Below are positions 16,245-23,720 of a stretch of 64,000 nt of DNA, piece by piece. The DNA is from Cumulibacter sp047975195 (GTDB lineage Bacteria; Actinomycetota; Actinomycetes; Mycobacteriales; Antricoccaceae), in contig JBKEDB010000005.1 of the NCBI GenBank assembly GCA_047975195.1, forward strand, positions 124,001 to 188,000, read 5' to 3'. The stretch's first letter is position 1; every line of letters begins with the position of its first letter. The notes beneath the pieces were generated by a model. That model had not been told where the DNA came from. It saw only the letters and a program-made list of their open reading frames with translations, and did not search any database. The translations under genes and the position numbers were made by a program.

Positions 16245-16939
16245 TTCTTCACCGCTTCCTTCTCGGCCGGAAGAATGCCACGTTCGCGCGCGTAATCCGC
16301 CAATAAGACCTGCAATTGCTTGCGTCCGCGATGCAACCGCGACATCACCGTGCCGATCGGCGTGCCCATCATCTCGGCGATCTCCTTGTACGGGAAGCCT
16401 TCGACGTCGGCGAGGTACACCGCCAAGCGGAAATCCTCCGGCAACGCCGCGAGGGCCTCCTTGATGTCGTTGTCCGGCAGCGCGTCAAGCGCTTCCATCT
16501 CGGCCGAACGCAGGCCGGTCGAGGTGTGCTGCTCGGCGGCGTACAACTGCCAGTCCTCGACGCCCTCACTGGAGGACTCCTGCGGACGCCGTTGCTGTTT
16601 GCGATACATGTTGATGAAGGTGTTCGTCAGGATCCGGTACATCCACGCACGCAGGTTCGTGCCGGGCTTGTACTGGTGGAAAGCACTGAACGCCTTCGCG
16701 TACGTCTCCTGTACGACGTCCTCGGCGTCGGCAGCGTTGTGCGTCAACCGGAGCGCAGCCGCGTAGAGCTGGTCGAGGAGCGGCATGGCGCCCTCTTCGA
16801 ACCGAGCCGCGCGCTGCTGCGGGGTTTCGGCTCGCACGTCGATATCGCTCGCCTCGTCGGGGGCAACATCGGTCTCGACGTCCTGCGTCTCACCGGCGGC
16901 TTCGGGGGCGAGGTCGCCTTCCGGAGTCTGCTCAGTCAT
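16241..16939 (-). CDS. sigR: ECF sigma factor SigR/SigH
   Basis: 232 residues from ATG 16939. Region 2 includes AEDVVQETYAKAFSAFHQ and LRAWMYRILTNTFIN; region 4 includes EGFPYKEIAEMMGTPIGTVM followed by SRLHRGRKQL. It directs thiol-oxidative-stress genes (thioredoxins, methionine sulfoxide reductases) under RsrA control. The frame continues upstream to in-frame ATG 16948 and ATG 17017, and a SigR-type promoter lies just beyond. A longer, stress-induced isoform like Streptomyces SigR' is therefore possible. An acidic N-terminal stretch precedes region 2. Confidence 0.93.
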   Translation of the reverse strand: MTEQTPEGDLAPEAAGETQDVETDVAPDEASDIDVRAETPQQRAARFEEGAMPLLDQLYAAALRLTHNAADAEDVVQETYAKAFSAFHQYKPGTNLRAWMYRILTNTFINMYRKQQRRPQESSSEGVEDWQLYAAEQHTSTGLRSAEMEALDALPDNDIKEALAALPEDFRLAVYLADVEGFPYKEIAEMMGTPIGTVMSRLHRGRKQLQVLLADYARERGILPAEKEAVKK

Positions 16940-17029
16940 GTAATCCATTTTCGCTCGCGGTGTGCCGAACTGATGCGTTCTCGACAATACGCGGGGGCGC
17001 TGCAGGGTGCTGGTCATCACGCCCTTTCT

Positions 17030-17055
17030 AACCAGCACCGAGGCCCTGGTATTCC
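17030..17055 (-). promoter_or_regulatory. SigR-dependent promoter of sigR-rsrA (GGAAT-N18-GTT)
   Basis: On the minus strand GGAAT (17055-17051) and GTT (17032-17030) are exactly 18 bases apart, the SigR/SigH consensus. It reads toward sigR, so the sigma factor should activate itself. Initiation would be near 17023, just before the upstream in-frame ATG 17017. Confidence 0.85.
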
Positions 17056-17086
17056 CGGTTCGGCTCAAACTCGGGTCGGTGCTCGA

Positions 17087-17800
17087 TCAGAAGAGCACGG
17101 CGTCCGGAGTAATCTCGTCGATCAGATCGGCCCGATTGTTGGCGACTTTGCCGACATCCGCGCCAACCGGACGTAATTCGAGTGACTCAGCACGAGCCAG
17201 GTCGGGGTGCGCCAGCAGTTCCGCCACATCGGGCTCGTCAGGCGCCAGCCACTGCTGCCAGGACCTGGCCGGCAGCATGAACGGCATCCGGTCGTGGATC
17301 TCTTCTAGATGCCCGGCTGAGGGCATGGTGACGATAGTGAACGTCGTCAGCGCATCTTCATCCTTACCCCAGGTCTCCCACAGCCCAGCGAGCGCGAGAG
17401 AGGCGCCGTCGCGGCCGGTCATGTAGTACGGCTGCTTTTTACCGCCATCGAGTTTCTTCCACTCGTAATACCCATCGATCGGCACGATGCACCGCCGACG
17501 TTTCACGGCGCTGCGGTACGCCGGTTTGCTGGTGAGGGTCTCGACGCGGGCGTTGAACATCCGCCCGCCAACTTTGGGGTCTTTGGCCCAGAACGGGACG
17601 AGCCCCCAGCGCATCGTGACCAGCTCACGCTCATCTTCAGCGGCTGACGTCTGCTCGCCTTCGACCGCCCGCACGACCGGTACTTCGCGCGTGGGTGCGA
17701 CGTTGTAGTCGGGACGGCGGTCCTGCGGGACCAGATTCGCGGCATGGAACTCCTCGGCTATGTCTACCGGGTTCTTCTTAGACGTATAGCGTCCGCACAT
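17087..17800 (-). CDS. SOS response-associated peptidase (SRAP, YedK/HMCES family)
   Basis: 237 residues beginning MCGRYTSKK, so Cys2 becomes the N-terminal residue that crosslinks to abasic sites in single-stranded DNA. NARVETLTSKPAYRSAVKRR, CIVPIDGYYEWK and the active-site His in EIHDRMPFMLP are present. The protein shields abasic DNA at stalled forks. It holds the same position between sigR and aroA as Rv3226c in M. tuberculosis. No SOS box was seen in front of it. Confidence 0.93.
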   Translation of the reverse strand: MCGRYTSKKNPVDIAEEFHAANLVPQDRRPDYNVAPTREVPVVRAVEGEQTSAAEDERELVTMRWGLVPFWAKDPKVGGRMFNARVETLTSKPAYRSAVKRRRCIVPIDGYYEWKKLDGGKKQPYYMTGRDGASLALAGLWETWGKDEDALTTFTIVTMPSAGHLEEIHDRMPFMLPARSWQQWLAPDEPDVAELLAHPDLARAESLELRPVGADVGKVANNRADLIDEITPDAVLF

Positions 17801-17832
17801 ACGCTCAGCGTACGTCGTGACAGACTGAGGTC

Positions 17833-19134
17833 ATGACTTCCGAGGTGATTGCGTGGACTGCGCCGTACGCCGCTGTACCCACGTCGGGACGCGTTGCCGT
17901 CGCCGGATCCAAGTCATTGATGGCACGCGCGTTGGTTCTCGCCGCCATTGCCGACGGCCCGTCAACGATTACGAACGCCTTACGCAGTCGCGATTCTCTG
18001 CTGATGGCCGAGGCGTTGCGCTCGCTCGGCCACGACGTGGACGCGGACGGCACGACCTGGACGGTACGCCCGGGCAGCCGCGACGGCGACACGTTCGTCG
18101 AGTGCGGACTTTCCGGGACAGTCATGCGGTTCATTCCGCCGTTGGCCACCCTGCGCGCCGGAACCACGCGTTTCGATGGCGATGAGCACGCGCGTACCCG
18201 GCCGATGGCGCCGTTGCTGGACGGTCTTCGCCAAGCCGGCGCACATATTCGCGGCAACGTGCTGCCGATTGAGGTCGCCGGCGCCGGCGCGCTGAGAGGC
18301 GGCGAGGTACGGATCGACGCGCGGGCGTCCTCGCAATTCGTGTCCGGGCTGCTGATGGGTGCGGCTCGCTTCGAGGGCGGGTTGGCCCTCGAACTCGTCG
18401 ACGACGTGCCCAATCGCGGGCACATCCGGATGAGCACGGACGCCCTGCGCGAGCGCGGCGTGCGTGTGCATGAGACATCGACCGGCGGATGGGTCGTCGA
18501 ACCGGGCCCGGTGCGCGCCCTGGACGTCACGATCGAACCGGACGCGAGTAACTCGGCGCCGTTTCTCTGCGCGGCGGCAGCGACCGGCGGTGAGGTCACG
18601 ATCGGGCACTGGCCGCAGGACACCGCGCAGCCGATCCGGCGACTGCTGGAGGTGCTCACCCAGTTCGGCACACAGACGTCGTTCACTGGCGACGAGATCA
18701 CCGTACGTGGCGTGCAGCGCCGCGGAATCGACGTCGATCTTGCCGATATCGGCGATATGACACCGGCGATCGCGGCGATGTGTTTGGCGGCCGATGAGCC
18801 GAGTCGGATCCGCGGCGTGGCGTATATCCGAGGCCACGAAACGGATCGACTCCGCGCGCTTCGCGTCGAACTCAGCAAACTAGGCGCGACCGTCACCGAA
18901 ACCGAGGACGGCCTGATCATCGATCCGCATCCGTTACATGCTGCGGATCTGCAGACCTACGCCGATCACCGGATGGTGCATGCGGCGGCGGTCGCCGGAT
19001 TGCTCGTAGCGGGCGTACGAATCGACAATGTCGCCACCACCGCCAAAGCGATGCCACAGTTCGCAGCGTTGTGGTCACAGTTGGTCACCGGCGATGCGTC
19101 GTTGGCCCCGCACGTATCGGAGATGGCCCGCTGA
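17833..19134 (+). CDS. aroA: 3-phosphoshikimate 1-carboxyvinyltransferase (EPSP synthase)
   Basis: 433 residues, full length. It makes EPSP from shikimate 3-phosphate and phosphoenolpyruvate in chorismate synthesis. Hallmarks are VAGSKSLMARALVLAAIADG, LRSRDSLLMAEALRSLG, CGLSGTVMRFIPPLA, the DMTPAIAAMCL region and ADHRMVHAAAVAGLL. ATG 17833 gives the expected N-terminus. Its stop overlaps the likely start of rsgA (CTGA), beginning a three-gene operon with rsgA and hisN. Confidence 0.95.
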   Translation: MTSEVIAWTAPYAAVPTSGRVAVAGSKSLMARALVLAAIADGPSTITNALRSRDSLLMAEALRSLGHDVDADGTTWTVRPGSRDGDTFVECGLSGTVMRFIPPLATLRAGTTRFDGDEHARTRPMAPLLDGLRQAGAHIRGNVLPIEVAGAGALRGGEVRIDARASSQFVSGLLMGAARFEGGLALELVDDVPNRGHIRMSTDALRERGVRVHETSTGGWVVEPGPVRALDVTIEPDASNSAPFLCAAAATGGEVTIGHWPQDTAQPIRRLLEVLTQFGTQTSFTGDEITVRGVQRRGIDVDLADIGDMTPAIAAMCLAADEPSRIRGVAYIRGHETDRLRALRVELSKLGATVTETEDGLIIDPHPLHAADLQTYADHRMVHAAAVAGLLVAGVRIDNVATTAKAMPQFAALWSQLVTGDASLAPHVSEMAR

Positions 19135-20147
19135 GCAGACGCCTATCGGACTATGACGAGAGCGACGCCCGGATCCGCCCGAATCGTCGCGGCACCCGGC
19201 CGCGCACGAAACAACGTCCGCGACACGAGAACGCTCAGCAGGCCTTCGTCATTGGCGTCGACCGCGGACGCTACACCTGTCTGATCGACGGTGACTCCCC
19301 CGCCGAGCGTCGGATCCTCGCTATGCGGGCAAAAGAACTCGGCCGCAAGTCGATCGTGGTGGGCGACCGAGTCGACGTGGTCGGCGATGTCACCGGATCG
19401 CCCGGCACGCTCGCCCGGATCGTGCGGATTGCCGAACGTAGTAGCGTGCTACGTCGATCGGCCGACGACACCGACTCGTTCGAGCGAGTGATCGTCGCCA
19501 ACGCCGACCACCTGGTGATCGTCTGCGCCGCCGCCGATCCGCAACCACGGGTCGGTTTCGTCGATCGCGCCTTGGTCGCGGCGTACGCCGGAGACCTGGA
19601 ACCGGTGCTCCTGATGACGAAGATCGACCTTGCTGATCCTGCTGTGTTTGTCGAACAATACGCCGATATCGGGATGCAGATCCTGTTGCGCCGGTCGAAT
19701 GAGCCGGTAGGTAAGATCGCAGACTTCTTACGTGGCGGCGTTTCCGTCTTGTTTGGGCACTCCGGCGTCGGGAAGTCGACCCTGGTGAACGCGCTTGTCC
19801 CCAACGCCGATCGCGCCACCGGGGACGTCGCCGGGCTCACCGGCAAGGGGCGTCACACATCGTCGTCGGCGATCGCCTTCGCCTTACCCGGCGGCGGGTT
19901 CGTGATCGACACGCCGGGAATCCGATCGCTGGGTCTGGGACATGTAGACCCGTCCATGCTGCTCGCCACATTCTCGGATCTAGCAGTTGGCGCGCAGCAA
20001 TGCCCGAGCAACTGCCAGCACCTCGCCGAGGAGCCTGATTGTGCCCTCGATGACTGGGTGGCCGCCGGACACAGCAGCGTTGCCCGGCTGCGCAGCGTGC
20101 GTCGCTTACTGGCCTCGCGACTCGGCGTCGATAGTCTGGGCTCATGA
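19131..20147 (+). CDS. rsgA: Ribosome small-subunit GTPase RsgA
   Basis: 338 residues. It is a circularly permuted GTPase acting in late 30S maturation. An N-terminal OB domain is followed by G4 (LLMTKIDL), then G1 (VLFGHSGVGKSTLVNALVP) and G3 (VIDTPGIRSLGL). A zinc-binding knuckle with CPSNCQH and DCALDDW ends the protein. No ATG is available: the best start is CTG 19131, with GGAG 8 bases upstream and a CTGA overlap with the aroA stop. GTG 19071 inside aroA is the alternative and would add 20 residues. Confidence 0.9.
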   Translation: MSRRLSDYDESDARIRPNRRGTRPRTKQRPRHENAQQAFVIGVDRGRYTCLIDGDSPAERRILAMRAKELGRKSIVVGDRVDVVGDVTGSPGTLARIVRIAERSSVLRRSADDTDSFERVIVANADHLVIVCAAADPQPRVGFVDRALVAAYAGDLEPVLLMTKIDLADPAVFVEQYADIGMQILLRRSNEPVGKIADFLRGGVSVLFGHSGVGKSTLVNALVPNADRATGDVAGLTGKGRHTSSSAIAFALPGGGFVIDTPGIRSLGLGHVDPSMLLATFSDLAVGAQQCPSNCQHLAEEPDCALDDWVAAGHSSVARLRSVRRLLASRLGVDSLGS

Positions 20148-20974
20148 CAGCTGAGTACACCGACGATATCCGCCTCGCCCATGTGATCGCCGACCAATTG
20201 GACGCGCTGACCCTGGCGAGGTTTACGTCGATGGACTTCACGGTCGAATCCAAACCCGACCTCACGCCGGTGACCGATGCTGACCGGGACGCCGAGTCGG
20301 TGGCTCGGGCGCTGCTGAGCAGGCACCGAGGCCGCGATGCCGTGCTCGGCGAAGAGGGCGGCGAAAGCGGCCATTCTTCGCGTAAGTGGATCCTCGACCC
20401 GATAGACGGCACGAAGAACTTCGTGCGTGGCGTTCCGGTCTGGGCCACGCTGATCGGCCTCCTCGATGGCGACGAGGTAGTCGCGGGCCTGGTGTCGGCA
20501 CCTGCACTGCGACGGCGTTGGTGGGCTTCGAAGGGCGCTGGTGCGTGGACCGGCCGCAGCCTGTCGCAGGGCAAGCGGATCGGCGTGTCAAAGGTCGACG
20601 ACATCGCCGACGCCAGTCTGTCGTATTCCAGCCTGAACGGTTGGGCCGACCGCGACCAGTTCGAGCAGTTCCTCAGGCTCATGGTCTCGTGCTGGCGAAC
20701 GCGCGGTTACGGCGATTTCTGGTCATACATGCTGCTGGCCGAGGGAGCCGTCGATATCGCCGCCGAGCCGGATCTGGAGTTGTGGGACCTCGCAGCGCTG
20801 ATCCCGATTGTGCGCGAGGCCGGCGGGCAGTTCACCGGCGTCGCCGGCGGTGATCCGCTGGTCGAGAAGTGCGCACTGGCCACGAACGGCAAACTACATG
20901 AGGCCGTGCTCGACTCGCTGCGTCCCCAGCACACGCCCACGAGCCCGCCACCGGCAAGCACCCCGTATCTGTAG
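20144..20974 (+). CDS. hisN: Inositol-monophosphatase-family histidinol-phosphatase
   Basis: 276 residues. The family metal-binding motifs are present: GEEGGES, the signature WILDPIDGTKNFVRGVPVWA and ELWDLAALIPIVREAGGQF near the C-terminus. The actinobacterial members of this group next to aroA-rsgA act as histidinol-phosphatase (HisN); inositol monophosphatase activity is the main alternative. It starts with an ATGA overlap with rsgA. A Pro-rich C-terminal tail ends before the alkB promoter. Confidence 0.82.
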   Translation: MTAEYTDDIRLAHVIADQLDALTLARFTSMDFTVESKPDLTPVTDADRDAESVARALLSRHRGRDAVLGEEGGESGHSSRKWILDPIDGTKNFVRGVPVWATLIGLLDGDEVVAGLVSAPALRRRWWASKGAGAWTGRSLSQGKRIGVSKVDDIADASLSYSSLNGWADRDQFEQFLRLMVSCWRTRGYGDFWSYMLLAEGAVDIAAEPDLELWDLAALIPIVREAGGQFTGVAGGDPLVEKCALATNGKLHEAVLDSLRPQHTPTSPPPASTPYL

Positions 20975-20998
20975 ACCCACCACCACCCACCTATATTT

Positions 20999-21014
20999 TC
21001 GAACGTTTGTACGA
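20999..21014. promoter_or_regulatory. LexA-type SOS box before alkB
   Basis: TCGAACGTTTGTACGA matches the actinobacterial LexA consensus TCGAAC-N4-GTTCGA except at one base (A for T in the right half). It ends 20 bases before the alkB start, a normal place for an operator. Damage induction of alkB is the inference. Confidence 0.75.
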
Positions 21015-21034
21015 TCTCGTGGTAGCGTAATGCC

Positions 21035-21658
21035 ATGTTGCTGCAAGGATCGCTGCTGGATTCCGACGACACTCTCACCTTCGGCTCATTGACCGCGTTA
21101 CGGCGTACCGAACTCGCTCACGGCGCGTGGGTCGATCACCTCCCGGCGTGGGCGCAGGGCACCACTGGCCTGTTCGAAGAGTTACTGAGCGCAGTCGACT
21201 GGCGCGCCGACAAACGGTTGATGTACGACCGCGTCCTGGAGGTGCCCCGGCTCACTCGGTTCTATCGCGCATCCGAAACCCTGCCGCATCCCGCCCTCGA
21301 GAACGCTCGAGACGCGGTCAGCGAGCACTATCAGCCTGAACTCGGTGAACCATTCGTAACCGCTGGGATGTGCCTCTACCGCGATGGGCATGATTCGGTG
21401 GCCTGGCACGGCGACCGCGAGGGCCGCTCCAGCACACAGGACACGATGGTCGCGATCTTGTCGCTCGGCACACCGCGCACACTTTCGCTACGTCCGCGCG
21501 GCGGTGGGGTCACCGCGCATCGTTTCCAACTCGGGCATGGCGACCTCGTGGTGATGGGCGGCTCCTGTCAACGCACGTGGGATCACGCCGTCGCTAAAGC
21601 CAGTGGATGGCGCGGACCACGAATATCAGTTCAGTTCCGTACCGCCGGCGTGCGTTAG
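21035..21658 (+). CDS. alkB: AlkB-type 2-oxoglutarate/Fe(II)-dependent dioxygenase
   Basis: 207 residues. The iron ligands are in AWHGDREG (His, Asp) and TWDHAVAK (His), and the 2-oxoglutarate-binding Arg pair is in PRISVQFRTAG. MCLYRDGHDSV is the usual substrate-loop sequence. AlkB removes alkyl groups such as 1-methyladenine and 3-methylcytosine by oxidation. It stands alone behind a LexA-type box. The last 33 bases overlap the end of the converging membrane protein gene. Confidence 0.93.
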   Translation: MLLQGSLLDSDDTLTFGSLTALRRTELAHGAWVDHLPAWAQGTTGLFEELLSAVDWRADKRLMYDRVLEVPRLTRFYRASETLPHPALENARDAVSEHYQPELGEPFVTAGMCLYRDGHDSVAWHGDREGRSSTQDTMVAILSLGTPRTLSLRPRGGGVTAHRFQLGHGDLVVMGGSCQRTWDHAVAKASGWRGPRISVQFRTAGVR

Positions 21659-22357
21659 CACCGCCTCGGGTGCGCGGTTTCGCCCACGCCGTACGGCGGT
21701 CATGATCAGCGCAATGACGCTGAGCATGCCGATCGCACCAAGCGCCACCCAGAACTGCCACGAGGTCACATCGCCTCCGCTGGCGCCCACCAGTACGTAT
21801 GCCGTCGTCGCGGGGATTGACCCAAGCAGCGTTGCCACCGCAAAGAACGTGTACCTGATTCGGGTGACGCCGAAGGCGTAGTTCAGCAGGGTAAACGGGA
21901 GCACCGGTAATAGTCTGATGCCCAGTACCGCCAGGAAGTTGCGATCGACGGCCTCGTCCACCTCGCGCATGTGCGGCCCGACGAGCGGGCGCACGGAACG
22001 GCCGATTACGTACCGCCCCAAGAAAAACGAGTACGTGGCGCCCAGCGCGCCGGCGCACATGCATATCAGCACACCGCCAGCCACGCCCCACAGCGCACCG
22101 GCGGCCATCGACAGGATGCTCTTCGGAAACGGGCCGACCGTGACTAGCGAAAACACCAGCACGAAAAACACCGGGCCCCACAGTCCCCACTGTGCGACAC
22201 CGTCGCGAATTTCCGCTCCGCTGGGGAGGCCGAAAACCAGAACGCAGACACCCGCTACCGCGAAGCATCCGGCGAACACACCCAGGTGCCACCATGCGCG
22301 CCGCGGTACGGCGCGTATTCGTCGCAGCGCGACGTCGCGTAAGTGGGCGAACTTCAC
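21626..22357 (-). CDS. TVP38/TMEM64 (VTT-domain) membrane protein
   Basis: 243 residues with about six hydrophobic segments. The conserved core is VGPFPKSILSMAAGALWG, followed by LGRYVIGRSVRPLVG, RNFLAVLGIRLLPVLPFT and NYAFGVTRIRYTFFAVATLL. VTT-domain (DedA-like) proteins act in membrane homeostasis and possibly lipid flipping. The GTG start at 22357 is 14 bases after the lhgO stop, so it is probably co-transcribed with lhgO. Its 3' end overlaps alkB on the other strand. Confidence 0.88.
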   Translation of the reverse strand: MKFAHLRDVALRRIRAVPRRAWWHLGVFAGCFAVAGVCVLVFGLPSGAEIRDGVAQWGLWGPVFFVLVFSLVTVGPFPKSILSMAAGALWGVAGGVLICMCAGALGATYSFFLGRYVIGRSVRPLVGPHMREVDEAVDRNFLAVLGIRLLPVLPFTLLNYAFGVTRIRYTFFAVATLLGSIPATTAYVLVGASGGDVTSWQFWVALGAIGMLSVIALIMTAVRRGRNRAPEAVLTHAGGTELN

Positions 22358-22371
22358 GTACTCAGGCTCAC

Positions 22372-23562
22372 TTACACCACCGCATGGCCAGCGATATGCG
22401 CGCCGATTTCCAACGCCGCCGTGGCCGCCGGTGACGGCGCGTTCAACACGTGTAGGTTGCGGCCGCGCCGGTGGATCAGGAAGTCGTCAATGATCGCCCC
22501 ATCGACACTCAGTAATTGCGCGCGAACCCCGGAGGCAGACGGGAGGAGGTCTTGTTCGCGCACCGCAGGCACCAATTCCGCCAGTGAAGCTGCGAAACGC
22601 TTGCGGGACAGCGATCTGCGGACTTCCATGACACCTACACCAAAGTTCGCGCGCGCCATCCGCCAGAATCCGGGGAACTTCAACGAGTCAACGACGTCCT
22701 TTCCGCGGATCGACTTCCAGTCGTATCCCTCACGCGACAGCGCGAGGACCGCATTCGGTCCGGCATGCACACCGCCACGGGCCATCCGGGTCAAATGCAC
22801 GCCGAGGAAGGGAAGGTCGGGGTTTGGCACCGGGTAGATAAGTCCGTTGACGAGGTATTCGCGCTCAGCAGTGAGTTCGTAGTACTCACCGCGGAACGGC
22901 ACCACCCGATATGGCAACGGATCGTCTTCGGCATCGAAGCCTGCGACGCGGTCGGCGTACAGGCCAGCGCAGGAGACCACGACGTCGGCAGTGATCGGAT
23001 CGCTGCGGGTGTGCAGGATGGTCTGCTCCCCGCGGCGTTCGGCACCGATGATTTCCGTCGAGAACCGCACCTGCCCACCCCGCACGCCGATCATCTCCGC
23101 GAGTCGTTCGCAGACCCCGATGTAGTCGATGATGGCAGTCGATTCGACCCGTAGCGCGCCTGCCGCATTCACGTGCGGCTCGAACTCACGTGCCTCCTCG
23201 ACGCTGATGCGCCGCACCGGTACGCCGTTGTCCAGGCCGCGTTGCAGCACGCGTTCCATAGCCGGCAGTTCGCTGTCGTTGGTGGCAACGATCAACTTGC
23301 CGGTACGCTGCAGGCTGATTCCGTTCTCCTCGGCGAAACGCGTCATTGATTCGGCGCCCGCTCGCCCCATCTGCGCCTTCTTGGAACCGGGCACGTAGTA
23401 GACGCCGGAGTGGATCACACCCGAATTGCGTCCGGTCTGATGCGCGGCGACCCGATCCTCCTTCTCCACAACCAGGACGTCCGCACCGGGGGCGAGTCGG
23501 CCGATCTCCCGCGCCGTCGCGAGGCCAATAATTCCGGCACCGATCACCACATACTTCGTCAC
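22372..23562 (-). CDS. lhgO: L-2-hydroxyglutarate oxidase
   Basis: 396 residues. The N-terminal dinucleotide-binding motif VVIGAGIIGLATAREIG is followed by AHQTGRNSGVIHSGVYY, the characteristic stretch of LhgO/YgaF FAD enzymes. PFRGEYYEL and FLGVHLTRMARGGVHAGPNA support this. It oxidises L-2-hydroxyglutarate to 2-oxoglutarate, feeding electrons to the membrane. The frame is open further upstream, but GTG 23562 with GGAAGGGG in front gives the correct N-terminus. The downstream VTT-domain gene is likely in the same transcript. Confidence 0.92.
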   Translation of the reverse strand: MTKYVVIGAGIIGLATAREIGRLAPGADVLVVEKEDRVAAHQTGRNSGVIHSGVYYVPGSKKAQMGRAGAESMTRFAEENGISLQRTGKLIVATNDSELPAMERVLQRGLDNGVPVRRISVEEAREFEPHVNAAGALRVESTAIIDYIGVCERLAEMIGVRGGQVRFSTEIIGAERRGEQTILHTRSDPITADVVVSCAGLYADRVAGFDAEDDPLPYRVVPFRGEYYELTAEREYLVNGLIYPVPNPDLPFLGVHLTRMARGGVHAGPNAVLALSREGYDWKSIRGKDVVDSLKFPGFWRMARANFGVGVMEVRRSLSRKRFAASLAELVPAVREQDLLPSASGVRAQLLSVDGAIIDDFLIHRRGRNLHVLNAPSPAATAALEIGAHIAGHAVV

Positions 23563-23720
23563 GTTCGTCTGCCCCTTCCGCCGACCCAGACGAATGTTAG
23601 TCGTTGGCGAACGACCCAGGCGCTTTCTATGGGCGGCTCGAGGGTCACCGGCCTCACCGGCGTCAGGTGAACCGGCGAACTTCTGACGATCCGGGTACGG
23701 GCGCACTTATCGCGACGGGA

